Assembly: GCF_000622365.1 (NCBI RefSeq)
Contig: NZ_JASC01000013.1
Span: forward strand, 620,001 to 684,000
Direction of reading: 5' to 3'
From: Sulfitobacter noctilucae
GTDB taxonomy: Bacteria; Pseudomonadota; Alphaproteobacteria; Rhodobacterales; Rhodobacteraceae
Length of the DNA: 64,000 bases
Shown: positions 9,106-17,340 of the stretch, in pieces
Numbering within the stretch: position 1 is the first letter of the stretch
Layout: every line of letters starts with the position of its first letter
Notes under the pieces: generated by a model
Databases searched by the model: none
Told to the model about the DNA's origin: nothing
Seen by the model: only the letters and a program-made list of their open reading frames with translations
Translations under genes and position numbers: made by a program

Positions 9106-9377
9106 GGCTTTTGCCTCGCGAAGAACACCGTGGCCTTTTTTAGGATTTCCCGCTCCTCCTTGAGAATGCGGTTCTCACGCCGAAGCCGGTCATTCTTTTG
9201 GGCGAGGCTCAAATCTTTCTTCGACACCACATCCGTGTCTCGGTGCGCTGCAATCCATTTATTCAGCGTCGACATCCCGACGCCCAGATCATCAGCCACC
9301 TGCTTACGCGTTAGCCCACTGGTCAGGGCGATACGCACCGCATCTTGCCGGAATTCATCCGTTCTTCCCGTGCTCAT
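9102..9377 (-). CDS. IS3-family OrfA (HTH_Tnp_1)
   Basis: A 91-residue helix-turn-helix protein (FRQDAVRIALTSGLTRKQVADDLGVGMSTLNKWI) followed by a leucine-zipper coiled coil (DRLRRENRILKEEREILKKATVFF). The A6G slippery heptamer falls within the codons for LKKA. This gene provides DNA binding and multimerisation in the fused transposase. Confidence 0.9.
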   Translation of the reverse strand: MSTGRTDEFRQDAVRIALTSGLTRKQVADDLGVGMSTLNKWIAAHRDTDVVSKKDLSLAQKNDRLRRENRILKEEREILKKATVFFARQKP

Positions 9378-9512
9378 AGTTCGTCTCCTTTGCTGCCCAT
9401 TATGCTATCAAAGGAGCGGCACCAAACCGCGACAGGTCCATATCTCATCGTCGGCATGAAGTGTGCGCGCAGCAGGGCAGGTGAGCCGCAATCCCAAGAG
9501 GTCCTAATCGGG

Positions 9513-12500
9513 TCAGGCCGCTACGACATCCCGGCCGGGCAACTCAATCACTCGCACACCGCTGATCCTGGCTCGCGCCATCTCCACCAGATGAGCGTGA
9601 TGGGTGAACAGGATGGCCTGTCCGCGGCTGCCCAACTCTGCCGTCAGATCAAGGGCGGCGGCGGCGCGCTGATCGTCGAAGCTCTCGAGGATGTCGTCCG
9701 TGACGAATGGCAGCGGCCCAGCGTCGCGCACGAAGGCCGCGTGGCCCGCGATCCGCAGCGCGAGATAGAGTTGTGCGCGCGTTCCTGTCGACATCCCGTC
9801 GGCCGGCACCGAACGTCCCTCAGAAATCCCGACAAGCCTTTCGTCCTGCCCCCGCACCCATGTGTCGAGCCGAGACCAGACGCCGCCGGTTAGTCTGCGG
9901 AACGCAGCCTCGGTGTCGGCCAGCATCGGGCCCCGGCGGCTTTCACCGAGACGTCGCAAAGCGGTCCGCGCAGCTGCCGCGCCGATCGCGCGCATTATTG
10001 CCTCTCGTGCGCCGCCGGTCAGGTCTTCCAGGATCGCGGCCCGCTCTTGATCGGCCTCCGCCCCGCCGCCGGCCATCAGAGCCGAGGCAAGCTTCTGCTG
10101 CGCGGCGCCGGCTTCTCGGTCCGCGGTAGCGCTCGCACCTTCGGCGCGCGTCAGGTCGTCAGCGAGTCCGGCACGTCGAGCAGGATCGAGGATCGCCTCT
10201 TCTTCGTCGAGCCTCACCGCATCGAGGCCCCGTCCGGTCTCGGAGTTCTCCGCCTCCGCGCGTTGTCGCTCGCGACGCAGGCCGTCCCGCTCCTCGAGCC
10301 TGGTGACAAGTTGGTCGGGCGGCACGTCGCCGGGCATTTCCTGACCGGCCAGTAATTCCGATATGCGCCTTGCCGCCAGATCTTGCGCCGAGCGTGTGTC
10401 TTCTACCGCAGTGGCAGCGTCGTCACGCTGCTTGGTGGCGACGACGATCTCCGCCTCAATGCGCTCCGCCTGGGTCCGGCGCTGGTGTGCCGCCCGCACC
10501 AGTGCCTCGGCGGTGACGGCAGGCCCGACTACCTCGCGAATGCGCGGTGCGACCGCCTCGAAGGTTTCCAACGCCTGCTCCATACGCCCGATCCGGTGAT
10601 CCAGTTCGCGCACCTGATCCAGGGTATTCGCGAGCTCGGCGGCCACCGGCAGGGCCTCGCGCAGGGCGACCGGGGACATCCGCGCGGCCCAGGTTCCTGC
10701 TGTCACCTCGGCGAGAGCCTCCTTGCGCGCCGCGAGCCGCTCCTGCGCACGCTTCACCTTCCGGTCCAATTCGGCTCTCTGTTCCTCTTTGGTCTGCCAG
10801 CGCGCGAGGGCCGTCCCGGCCTCGCGCAGCTCCGACAGTCGCGCCTTCGCGGCGACGCCAAGGGGCATGTCGTTTAGAGACGCACTGCTCGCCGCCAGAG
10901 CCTTTCTCACCTTGCGTTCCAGGTCTGCCCTTCGCTCCTCTGCTCGCCCGAGTGCCGCAGTGGCGGCGCGCTGCTGTTCTGCCGCATCCAGCGCGAGCGC
11001 CAACGCTCGGCGGCGCGGCAGAAACGCCTCCGGCGGGGTGCTTGGGTCGAGCAAAAGACGCGGCGCGAGCGCTGCAAGCCGGTCACTCACGGCCTCGCTC
11101 TTTTCCCGTGCCGCCGCGGCGGAACGCCCGGCGACGACTTCCTCGGCGCGGGCCGTTTCAAGCTCCTCGGACCGACGCAACAGCAAGGCGCGCGCCTCGG
11201 CCCCCTCCGCGTGAGCTGCCGTGGCCTCGTCGTCGGCGCGCATTGCGGCCTCGAATGTCTCGGCCGTTTCCACGTCGAGGGCCGCGCGGTGCGTGGACCA
11301 TGCCTGTTCCCTCGCACACCTCCTGCGCTGGATGTCCGCGATGTCCATTGCCGCAGGGTTGGCCGCTGCGGCAGCGTGGCGCGCTTCGGCTGCCCCGCGC
11401 GCGGCAATCGCATCGTCGCGCAGTTCCTCGGCAACTGCCTGCGCATCGCCAGTTCGCGCCGCCGCTTGCACCGTCGCCGAGACCTCCTCCTCGGTCGGAA
11501 GGCCCTCCGGCGCCAAATCTGTCTTCCAGCCTTCGGGAAGGTCCGCCGCGGCCATCCCGGTTGCCGAGACGGCCTCTGCCGCGTTTTCGCGAAGCGCCTC
11601 CACATCGGGGGCCTCGGCGCCCAGGCGTTCCCACGCCTCGGCCAGCGCCGCTTCTCCCTGTGGGGCGGGCGGCGCATCGCCCTGCCCATCCGCCGCGTCG
11701 GCCAGTGCCTCCTGAGCGCCGCGCAGATCGTGCTCCGCCTCCCTCACCTCCTGAAGCTGCGACGCCAAGAGGTCGAGCGTTTCCGGAGCGAGGCGCGTGT
11801 CTTCTGCCGCCACCTCCGGGCCGCCCAACCGTCCCGCCAACGCGTCAGACGCTGTCGCGAGTCGATCGCGCTCTGCGCGCCGCTTCTCCAGATCCGCCTC
11901 GGCCCCCGCAACGCGCAACAGCAGCGGCTGGTCGTCGAACCGCAGTCCATCCAGATCGTCGAGCAACGGGCTGAGATCGAGCCCTTCCGGATCGGGCATC
12001 AGCTCCTCCGACAGCAGTCTGGACGCTTCGGCACGATCCTCCGTGGCGCGGCGTTCTCGTTCTGCGGCCTCTCGCGCTTCCGCGGCGACGCGTACCACCT
12101 CATGCGCGGCACCCTGCGCCAGGTCGGGACCGGCGGGATAGCTCGCCAGGGCTTCTGCCAGATCCGCCTGACCCGCACGAAGGTCCCGCCGCCGCGCTGC
12201 CGCCTCGGCGTAGGCGATCGCTCGGCGCGACTCGGCCACGGCCTCGCGCGCATCTTGCACGGCCGCCTCTCGGGCCGTCGCTTCGGCGCGGAGTTCGTCA
12301 AAGCGTGTCGGCGAGAGCCGCCGATCGCGCATCTCCGTCTCCAGTTCCTTCAGCCGGCGTTTCGCGATCGGAAGCACCTGCGCGCTGCCCCCCTTCTTGT
12401 AGAAGTGCTCGACATCCTCGCTGATCTCGTCCAGCGCGCGCGACAAGCCGGAAATCCCGCTGGTGCCGGCATGGAGGAGGCGGCCGAGATCGCCCTTCGC

Positions 12501-12923
12501 GGCGGCGATCTCCTCGCCGCCGGACCGCAACACGGCATCGTCCAGCGAAAAGCGGGTTCGGTAGGCGTCCCTGTCGAGCCCATGGAGCAATGCCGCCAGG
12601 CGGTGCTCGGTCATCTCGCGTCCAAAGTCATCTGTTAGGGAGCCGGTATTTCGTGCAGTGCGTTGCAGCACGAGCGGCCCTTCCGCCGTCTCGAGCTCGG
12701 CCCCGACGAGCAGGTCCTTACGCTCGAAGCGAAAGGCATACGGGTGGCCTTGCCTCTGGAACCCGTAGAGCAGGTCGAGCCAAGCGGCAAAGGCGGTGCT
12801 CTTGCCGGCCTCGTTGGGTCCGAAGACGATCGTGACGTCCGTCCTCTCGCCCGCGGCCCCGAAATCCAGAGAAATGTCCTCGAAGCGGCCGTAGCGCGCG
12901 AGGTCGAGCCGGCGCAGCCTCAT
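9513..12923 (-). CDS. YhaN/SbcC-like AAA ATPase (Rad50-type)
   Basis: A 1136-residue SMC/Rad50-like protein. Walker A GPNEAGKST is at about 35-43 of the N-terminal ATPase half, preceded by MRLRRLDLARYGRF. A long coiled-coil-rich middle (about 190-950) is full of Ala, Arg and Glu. The C-terminal half carries the signature-like STGTRAQLYLALRIA and the Walker-B-like PFVTDDILESFDD. Length and motifs fit the YhaN branch rather than SbcC. The partner nuclease gene lies immediately upstream and overlaps by 4 bp (ATGA), as in the yhaO-yhaN pair. Together they should form an Mre11-Rad50-like complex processing DNA ends. The gene is much more GC-rich than the helicase and deaminase genes, suggesting a separate origin. 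It could serve repair or phage defence. Confidence 0.85.
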   Translation of the reverse strand: MRLRRLDLARYGRFEDISLDFGAAGERTDVTIVFGPNEAGKSTAFAAWLDLLYGFQRQGHPYAFRFERKDLLVGAELETAEGPLVLQRTARNTGSLTDDFGREMTEHRLAALLHGLDRDAYRTRFSLDDAVLRSGGEEIAAAKGDLGRLLHAGTSGISGLSRALDEISEDVEHFYKKGGSAQVLPIAKRRLKELETEMRDRRLSPTRFDELRAEATAREAAVQDAREAVAESRRAIAYAEAAARRRDLRAGQADLAEALASYPAGPDLAQGAAHEVVRVAAEAREAAERERRATEDRAEASRLLSEELMPDPEGLDLSPLLDDLDGLRFDDQPLLLRVAGAEADLEKRRAERDRLATASDALAGRLGGPEVAAEDTRLAPETLDLLASQLQEVREAEHDLRGAQEALADAADGQGDAPPAPQGEAALAEAWERLGAEAPDVEALRENAAEAVSATGMAAADLPEGWKTDLAPEGLPTEEEVSATVQAAARTGDAQAVAEELRDDAIAARGAAEARHAAAAANPAAMDIADIQRRRCAREQAWSTHRAALDVETAETFEAAMRADDEATAAHAEGAEARALLLRRSEELETARAEEVVAGRSAAAAREKSEAVSDRLAALAPRLLLDPSTPPEAFLPRRRALALALDAAEQQRAATAALGRAEERRADLERKVRKALAASSASLNDMPLGVAAKARLSELREAGTALARWQTKEEQRAELDRKVKRAQERLAARKEALAEVTAGTWAARMSPVALREALPVAAELANTLDQVRELDHRIGRMEQALETFEAVAPRIREVVGPAVTAEALVRAAHQRRTQAERIEAEIVVATKQRDDAATAVEDTRSAQDLAARRISELLAGQEMPGDVPPDQLVTRLEERDGLRRERQRAEAENSETGRGLDAVRLDEEEAILDPARRAGLADDLTRAEGASATADREAGAAQQKLASALMAGGGAEADQERAAILEDLTGGAREAIMRAIGAAAARTALRRLGESRRGPMLADTEAAFRRLTGGVWSRLDTWVRGQDERLVGISEGRSVPADGMSTGTRAQLYLALRIAGHAAFVRDAGPLPFVTDDILESFDDQRAAAALDLTAELGSRGQAILFTHHAHLVEMARARISGVRVIELPGRDVVAA

Positions 12924-14116
12924 GTTCCCTCCGCGAGTGCCAGGCGCGCCGCGACGGCCGCCAGGCCTTCCTCTATCAGGTCATCCAGCTCTCCGGGGTC
13001 AAGCACCTCGCGCAGCTCTGCCGGCATAACGTCCCGGAGGTCCGTCAGCATCCGCTCCGCCTCATTCCTGAAGCCGGGGCTCAGCGCCTCCTCCCGCATC
13101 GTCGCTGCGAGATCACCAACGAGAGCGGGCGCGGCGGGCGCCTGTCCGGGCTTAATGAGCACGCGATCGAGATGCAGACCCTCCACGTCCTCGGCCAGCA
13201 CCTTGAGGAAGCGCGCCGCCTCACCGGAACGCGCCGAGTAGACCTGCGCACCGGGCCCCGATAGCGTGACCCTCAGCACCGACGGGCCATCGCCGGCGCG
13301 GGCGGCGGCCAATGCTTCGCGCACCCGGTCCGCCTGGGCCTCCAGCGCCTCTTCCCCAGGCATGGGCACCTCGATCTCGCGGAATGCCACCAGTTCGACG
13401 GGGATCGCCTCAGCTCGCGCTCCGTGACCGTCGATTTCGACAAGCGTGACCGAACCACCTTCCGCCTCGCGGATGTGCCGACCCTGGGGAATGCCTGCCA
13501 TGACCGCGAGCACGCCATGGCCGCGCCACTCCTGTCGCTTGTGGATGTGCCCCAGCGCCCAGTAGTCGTAGCCATGGCCGAGCAACTCGGAGACCGAGCA
13601 GGGTGCGTAGGGATCGTGCCCGCTCGTCCCGTCCGGCGAGCAGTGCATCACTCCGACGTTTATCCGACCGGGCACTGGCGTCGGATATCGGGGCAGGAAG
13701 CTCCGCGTCTCGGGCTGGCCGCCATGCGACAGGCCGTGGTAGCTCACGCCGCCCACGTCAACCGTGGGCCGGTTATGATCGAGGAGCATCACATTATCCC
13801 CGAGTGGGCCGTATCGCCCATGATCGAGCAGCCCGTCGTGGTTGCCGCGGATCAGGATCGCCGGAATGCCAGCAGCACCCAGTCGCGATAACGCTACCGT
13901 CAGCACCGTCCTCGCAGCGACATCAGGCACGCCACTGTCGAAAACGTCCCCTGCCAATACCAGCGCATCGACCTCTTTCTCGATTGCGATATCGACGATC
14001 TGCCGCAGCACGTCCCGCGACGCCGTGCGCAATCGTTCTCCGAGAATGGGATCACGAAGCGCCACCGAACGGAGCGGAGAATCGAGGTGAAGATCGGAGG
14101 CGTGCAAAATTCGCAT
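12920..14116 (-). CDS. YhaO/SbcD-like metallophosphoesterase nuclease (Mre11-type)
   Basis: A 398-residue protein counted from MRILHASDLHLD at 14116; ATG codons at 14134 and 14149 are possible alternatives. Calcineurin-like motifs appear in order: DLHLDSPL (Asp and His), GDVFDSG, RGNHDG, HCSPDG and GHIHKRQEW, which together supply the two-metal site. The C-terminal third is a capping and adaptor region. It is the expected nuclease partner of the ATPase encoded next, with 4-bp overlapping stop and start codons implying coupled translation. Strong GC bias is shared with that partner, so the two moved as a pair. Confidence 0.85.
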   Translation of the reverse strand: MRILHASDLHLDSPLRSVALRDPILGERLRTASRDVLRQIVDIAIEKEVDALVLAGDVFDSGVPDVAARTVLTVALSRLGAAGIPAILIRGNHDGLLDHGRYGPLGDNVMLLDHNRPTVDVGGVSYHGLSHGGQPETRSFLPRYPTPVPGRINVGVMHCSPDGTSGHDPYAPCSVSELLGHGYDYWALGHIHKRQEWRGHGVLAVMAGIPQGRHIREAEGGSVTLVEIDGHGARAEAIPVELVAFREIEVPMPGEEALEAQADRVREALAAARAGDGPSVLRVTLSGPGAQVYSARSGEAARFLKVLAEDVEGLHLDRVLIKPGQAPAAPALVGDLAATMREEALSPGFRNEAERMLTDLRDVMPAELREVLDPGELDDLIEEGLAAVAARLALAEGT

Positions 14117-14915
14117 ACCCGGGAGAATATTCATCCCATTACAAACCACAACTCTTTGCTCTGAATTGCAGGCCCCTTTCGTCCACGAACTTCGCCTATC
14201 AGATTCTCAACTTCCTTGAACTGACCTGAGCCATGGTATTCGCGGCCGAGGCGAGGATTGTCCTGCCGTGCGCCGAACAGACAAATCGTCGCGAACGAAA
14301 ATGCGAGCCACGTCTACTCGCGATGCGGCGGAATGACTTTGCGCACTGGGTCGAACGTCCCATGCTGGTTAGCCAGAACCGGGCACCTACTGCGACGAAG
14401 GCTATGGACTGTTCCGGTCCAAACCAGTCATTTGTGTAAGACGCCGCAGATGGCTGGGCCCAACTCGCAACCAACATTGATCTCAAGGAGTTACCGGGCA
14501 GCAGCCCCCCGCTGAAGCGGTAGCGTAAGAAGGAAAAGGCAGCACGGTTGAACACTTCCCAGATGCGTATTGCAGGGTTAAGGTGCGCAGCCCGCATCCC
14601 TGACACCAGTAGCGTTGAATGCCGGTGCGCTTTCGTCCCTACTTCTGTCTGTATTCGACACCGCAGGACGGGCACGGTTTCTCGTGGGTTGCGCGCGCTT
14701 CGATCTCGGAGATCGCCTATGTTTTTTGTCGAAGATCCATGATCACTACCTGGGCATGCTCGATCTGAGCATGGGTTCAGATCGCCGAGTTCATCCAAGA
14801 GACGTCGAAAGTCGTGGTGTAGCAGAGGGTGTCTCCATGTCGTTCACGGAAGAATGTTGGCCATTTTTTATATAGCGATACGCGCCAACCTCCTATGCGA
14901 ACACCCCCAAATACT
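14117..14915. other. Gap with decayed DNA between nuclease and deaminase genes
   Basis: About 800 bp with no intact gene. It holds the upstream region of the YhaO-like gene and a decayed transposase-like zinc ribbon on the minus strand (see separate entry). A 199-codon minus frame over 14199-14798 shows no recognisable domain and reads through the fossil in a different frame, so it is not called. Confidence 0.5.
14585..14705 (-). pseudogene. Remnant of IS1/IS1595-type zinc-ribbon transposase
   Basis: One minus-strand frame reads THEKPCPSCGVEYRQK, a stop, then GRKRTGIQRYWCQGCG. This is the CPxC...GxQRYxCxxCG zinc ribbon found at the N-terminus of InsA/IS1595-type transposases. The internal TAG and the lack of any downstream catalytic domain show it is dead. 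It marks an older insertion in this part of the island. Confidence 0.45.
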
Positions 14916-16457
14916 TTAGTCGCTGTCGGTAGTTTCATCCACGACCAATTGTTGCATAAATTGCCCGAGAGTGGAGAGGATCGCGTTCGGCTCACGAGCA
15001 ACATGAAGATTATCTCTTTGCGCCAGCATCGGGCGAGGCTCTCCAAAGAACCAGTCCACGACAGCGCCATTTCTCTTCCTTTTTCCCTTCCTGAATATTT
15101 CGGCATACCGTTTTGGTGAGATCCCTTCAAAATGTTGGAACTTAACTCGCCCCTTTTCGGCCCCATCTATTGATATCGAATCAAAGTGAGAGCTCGACGC
15201 CTTGCTTTTGGGATAGGGCTCAATAAAAACCACTCTCTTTATACCAGACGCTACAATGTGTTTGGCACAATTGTGGCATGGAAAAGTAGTTACATAGATT
15301 GTTGCATCTTGAAGGGATCGTCCCAGCCTGGCCGCATCGCAGATGGCTGTCATCTCAGCATGGGTCATTCTCCCATACTCAGTTATGTCCGAAATCAATG
15401 CGTTCTCAGCAGCGCTCGATAGCTTCTCAAGAACTTCAGTGGCTGTCAGATCGAGCGAGCTTTCGACCACTCCTTCACGCTGCAACTGGGTGAGGAAATC
15501 TACAATTATACGCTTCTTTTCAATACTGTTCTGTTCGTTGCCCCGCTCAATGTCACGGGCTTTGTCTGGATCGGTAAACCAGTAGTTTCCGCCGCCAGCC
15601 TTCGGAACCTCGTTACATCCTACAGATATGATGTCCCCCTGGGGGGTGGTGATAGCCGCCCCTACCTGTCGAGACAAATCAACTGATCTCAAAGATGCGG
15701 ACGACGCCATAAACGCTCCGAACTCGTCGCAATCCGGAGATTTCGCATTGTCTCCGAAGAGCGCCCGGACGAAGTGTATTGTCTTGGATGCAAGCTGCGC
15801 CTTATCGCCGCCGTCGACAAAGTAGTCGCCGAGATGAAAGATATCCCCCACCTGCTGTCCGAAGTCTTGCCCTTCTTCGAACTCGTCAATGTCTATGAGT
15901 TCGATAGCTTCTTTCTGACATCGATGATGTTTTAAGTCCGGCCGAGCAGCTCCAATTCTGGTTTCCAGGTTTCGAATTCTGGATTCCTTTTCTAAAAAAA
16001 CGGATACCTGAATAAATTTATCCCCATACAGCGTCCGCAGTAACTCCACTTCGTCGCGCCTCTTTAGTTGCCTTATGATGTAGGCTTGCTTAGGGATGGC
16101 TGGAACCACGCTGTCCTCATCACCCCCTGAGGCAACCTTTTGCTTGCTACGGCGATATTCTGAAATTTCCTTAATTGCCAATCCGGCTAATGCAGCTCCA
16201 TTATTTGCCGTCTTGCAGAAGGTGTTTGCCTCAGAAATCTTCTCCTTGAGATCACTGTATAGCTTCCCGTTCTCGCTTTCCTTCCTATACCGATCAATCA
16301 GTTTTGTTATATGAACCAAATGTGAATCGTAATTTACGTGTTTCAAAGCGTTGAAAAGCGCCTCTTGCACGTTGTCCATATCCACGCCGATCGGGCCGAC
16401 CAACCCGATAACCAGTTCGGGGTGCTTAACGTCGTCGTAAACAGTGCTGGAGCTCAT
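14916..16457 (-). CDS. Anti-phage dCTP deaminase (AvcD/DCD type)
   Basis: A 513-residue protein from MSSSTVYDD at 16457, preceded by AGTGAGAT. An N-terminal P-loop-kinase-like domain (VIGLVGPIGVD, residues 16-26) is followed by a C-terminal zinc-dependent cytidine/dCMP-type deaminase domain with HAE at 366-368 and PCHNC at 393-397. This two-domain layout is that of the anti-phage dCTP deaminases, which collapse the dCTP pool during infection. The YRRSK...QAYIIRQLKR segment is the kinase-domain lid region of the family. In Vibrio the enzyme is held in check by a non-coding RNA (AvcI) encoded next to it. The 284-bp stretch upstream of this gene could hold something equivalent, but none was identified. 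The gene is AT-richer than the neighbouring nuclease pair. Confidence 0.85.
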   Translation of the reverse strand: MSSSTVYDDVKHPELVIGLVGPIGVDMDNVQEALFNALKHVNYDSHLVHITKLIDRYRKESENGKLYSDLKEKISEANTFCKTANNGAALAGLAIKEISEYRRSKQKVASGGDEDSVVPAIPKQAYIIRQLKRRDEVELLRTLYGDKFIQVSVFLEKESRIRNLETRIGAARPDLKHHRCQKEAIELIDIDEFEEGQDFGQQVGDIFHLGDYFVDGGDKAQLASKTIHFVRALFGDNAKSPDCDEFGAFMASSASLRSVDLSRQVGAAITTPQGDIISVGCNEVPKAGGGNYWFTDPDKARDIERGNEQNSIEKKRIIVDFLTQLQREGVVESSLDLTATEVLEKLSSAAENALISDITEYGRMTHAEMTAICDAARLGRSLQDATIYVTTFPCHNCAKHIVASGIKRVVFIEPYPKSKASSSHFDSISIDGAEKGRVKFQHFEGISPKRYAEIFRKGKRKRNGAVVDWFFGEPRPMLAQRDNLHVAREPNAILSTLGQFMQQLVVDETTDSD

Positions 16458-16741
16458 CGAATATCTCACTAAGAACCGTTTGGAATTTTCAACGAAGATG
16501 CGTGCAGTTGAATAAGGGGTCAACCTTAGTTTGTCGAACTGCGACGCGTTGGGAAAAGAAGGAACCAAATGTGGGGCACATGAGTAGCTATCAGGAGAAT
16601 TCTGTGAGCGCGGCTCTGCCGAACAGGAAACAGTTGGCCCATTGTCGTTAGATAGCCGTTGACCTCGTCGGTGTGCCGGTCGATTAGAACTTGATCCGAT
16701 TCAGTGAGTGATTCATTGTGAACGAAACCAGGGAGAACGAC
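16458..16741. other. Divergent control region of deaminase and small gene
   Basis: About 280 bp between the deaminase start on minus and a small plus-strand gene. It must hold both promoters and is the logical place for an inhibitory RNA of the AvcI type. No clear promoter or hairpin was recognised. Confidence 0.35.
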
Positions 16742-16903
16742 ATGCAGGCAGCAACTTCAGAGGTCCAAGTTCCACAAGATCGGTCGAAGCAGTTCGAGCC
16801 AAACGATAGTTTTATACAATCACTTCAAAAGCTTGCGAAGGAAGTTGCTTCTCAAAACGAATACGTTCGGCACCAGCTGGAAGCAGTGTTTCAGCCTCGC
16901 TGA
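16742..16903 (+). CDS. Small 53-residue protein, unknown
   Basis: A 53-residue frame starting MQAATSEVQ, with a good ribosome-binding site (AGGGAG at 16730-16735, six bases before the ATG). The product is polar, with a predicted helix in its second half (FIQSLQKLAKEVASQNEYVRHQLEAV). No homologue is recognised. It is the only cargo gene on the plus strand and is divergent from the dCTP deaminase. It could be an accessory or antitoxin peptide. An upstream in-frame start at 16718 lacks a comparable ribosome-binding site. Confidence 0.5.
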   Translation: MQAATSEVQVPQDRSKQFEPNDSFIQSLQKLAKEVASQNEYVRHQLEAVFQPR

Positions 16904-17295
16904 TATTGTTCCCATCCTTGGGCGCCAATCCTTTAGAGCATAACGGTGCGGCGCCCGCATGGCGCTGCTGAAAGTCCACCTTTGGCCTTCTGGCTCCAAT
17001 TATATTCTGACCTTCGCGTTTGGTCTGATGTCCGAACCGTGACGGATCTCCCTCTCGTGCTGCCCATAGTTGTGTGATGGCTCGTATAAATTCTTTGCTT
17101 TCCGAGCTGAACTGCCCACTGCGAACGAGTTTGATGGGCAATGGGGCTTCCAGAGGGCACAACAGGGTGCACTTCTGAGAAGATGCAGGTGGTCGGTCAC
17201 CGAACGAGCCAACCATCCTATAGTAACCGTTTCGAACACAGCTCTGTTTTAGCGGTTGAATTTATGAAGAAGTCTTATTGCGTCGTGGTATCGCC
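16904..17295. other. Non-coding right end of island
   Basis: About 390 bp without a credible gene. A 134-codon minus frame over 16812-17216 lacks a ribosome-binding site and domain features. Transposase genes usually sit near one end in Tn7-like elements, and none is here. Confidence 0.45.
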
Positions 17296-17331
17296 GCGCA
17301 AAAAATATGCGCGCCGCAAAAAAATATGCGC
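17296..17331. repeat. Right subterminal repeats (two copies)
   Basis: On the minus strand GCGCATATTTTTTTGCG (17331-17315) and GCGCATATTTTTTGCGC (17312-17296) are tandem. They match the left-end copies at 997-1012 and 974-989. The first overlaps the terminal inverted repeat. They are likely binding sites of the missing transposase. Confidence 0.6.
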
Positions 17332-17340
17332 TCACCTACA
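17323..17340 (-). repeat. Right terminal inverted repeat of the island
   Basis: Read from the gyrB side the end is TGTAGGTGAGCGCATATT, matching the left end at 910-927 in 15 of 18 positions. It is followed directly by CTTTG and then the gyrB stop codon. Confidence 0.65.

Larger units (their letters stand above)
8210..9440 (-). mobile_element. Complete IS3-family insertion sequence
   Basis: A 1231-bp element bounded by inverted repeats TGGACCTGTCGCG... (8210 onward) and its complement ending at 9440. About 25 of 28 positions match. It contains overlapping orfA and orfB with an AAAAAAG slippery site (9135-9141, minus), the standard programmed -1 frameshift layout of the family. The flanking triplets and quadruplets differ (AAAG on the left, TATC on the right), so no target duplication is visible. 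This suggests recombination or an adjacent deletion after insertion. Confidence 0.85.
910..17340. mobile_element. 16.4-kb transposon-like defence island next to gyrB
   Basis: The element begins TGTAGGCGCGCGCGTATT. Read inward from the other side, it begins TGTAGGTGAGCGCATATT, which is 15 of 18 identical. Both ends start 5'-TGT and are flanked by CTTTG. Further copies of a GCGCATAATTTTGCGC-like motif lie within about 100 bp of each end, as transposase-binding sites do in Tn7-like elements. The insertion abuts the gyrB stop codon. Cargo: a giant helicase-nuclease, DUF433 protein, IS3 element, YhaN/YhaO-like pair, dCTP deaminase and a small ORF. No TnsABC, TniABQ or integrase gene is present, so the element is non-autonomous, decayed, or moved in trans. 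An alternative is integrase-type integration at a 12-bp direct repeat, CCTACACTTTGT, seen at 899-910 and 17335-17346. Confidence 0.7.

Noticed and set aside
10547..11974. Long plus-strand frames inside the YhaN-like gene
   Set aside because: GC-rich antisense shadows, rich in Arg, Pro and Ala with no protein features.
14199..14798. 199-codon minus-strand open frame
   Set aside because: No domain, poor composition, and it crosses the zinc-ribbon fossil in a different frame.
16812..17216. 134-codon minus-strand frame at the right end of the island
   Set aside because: No ribosome-binding site or domain, and it overlaps the better-supported small plus-strand gene.
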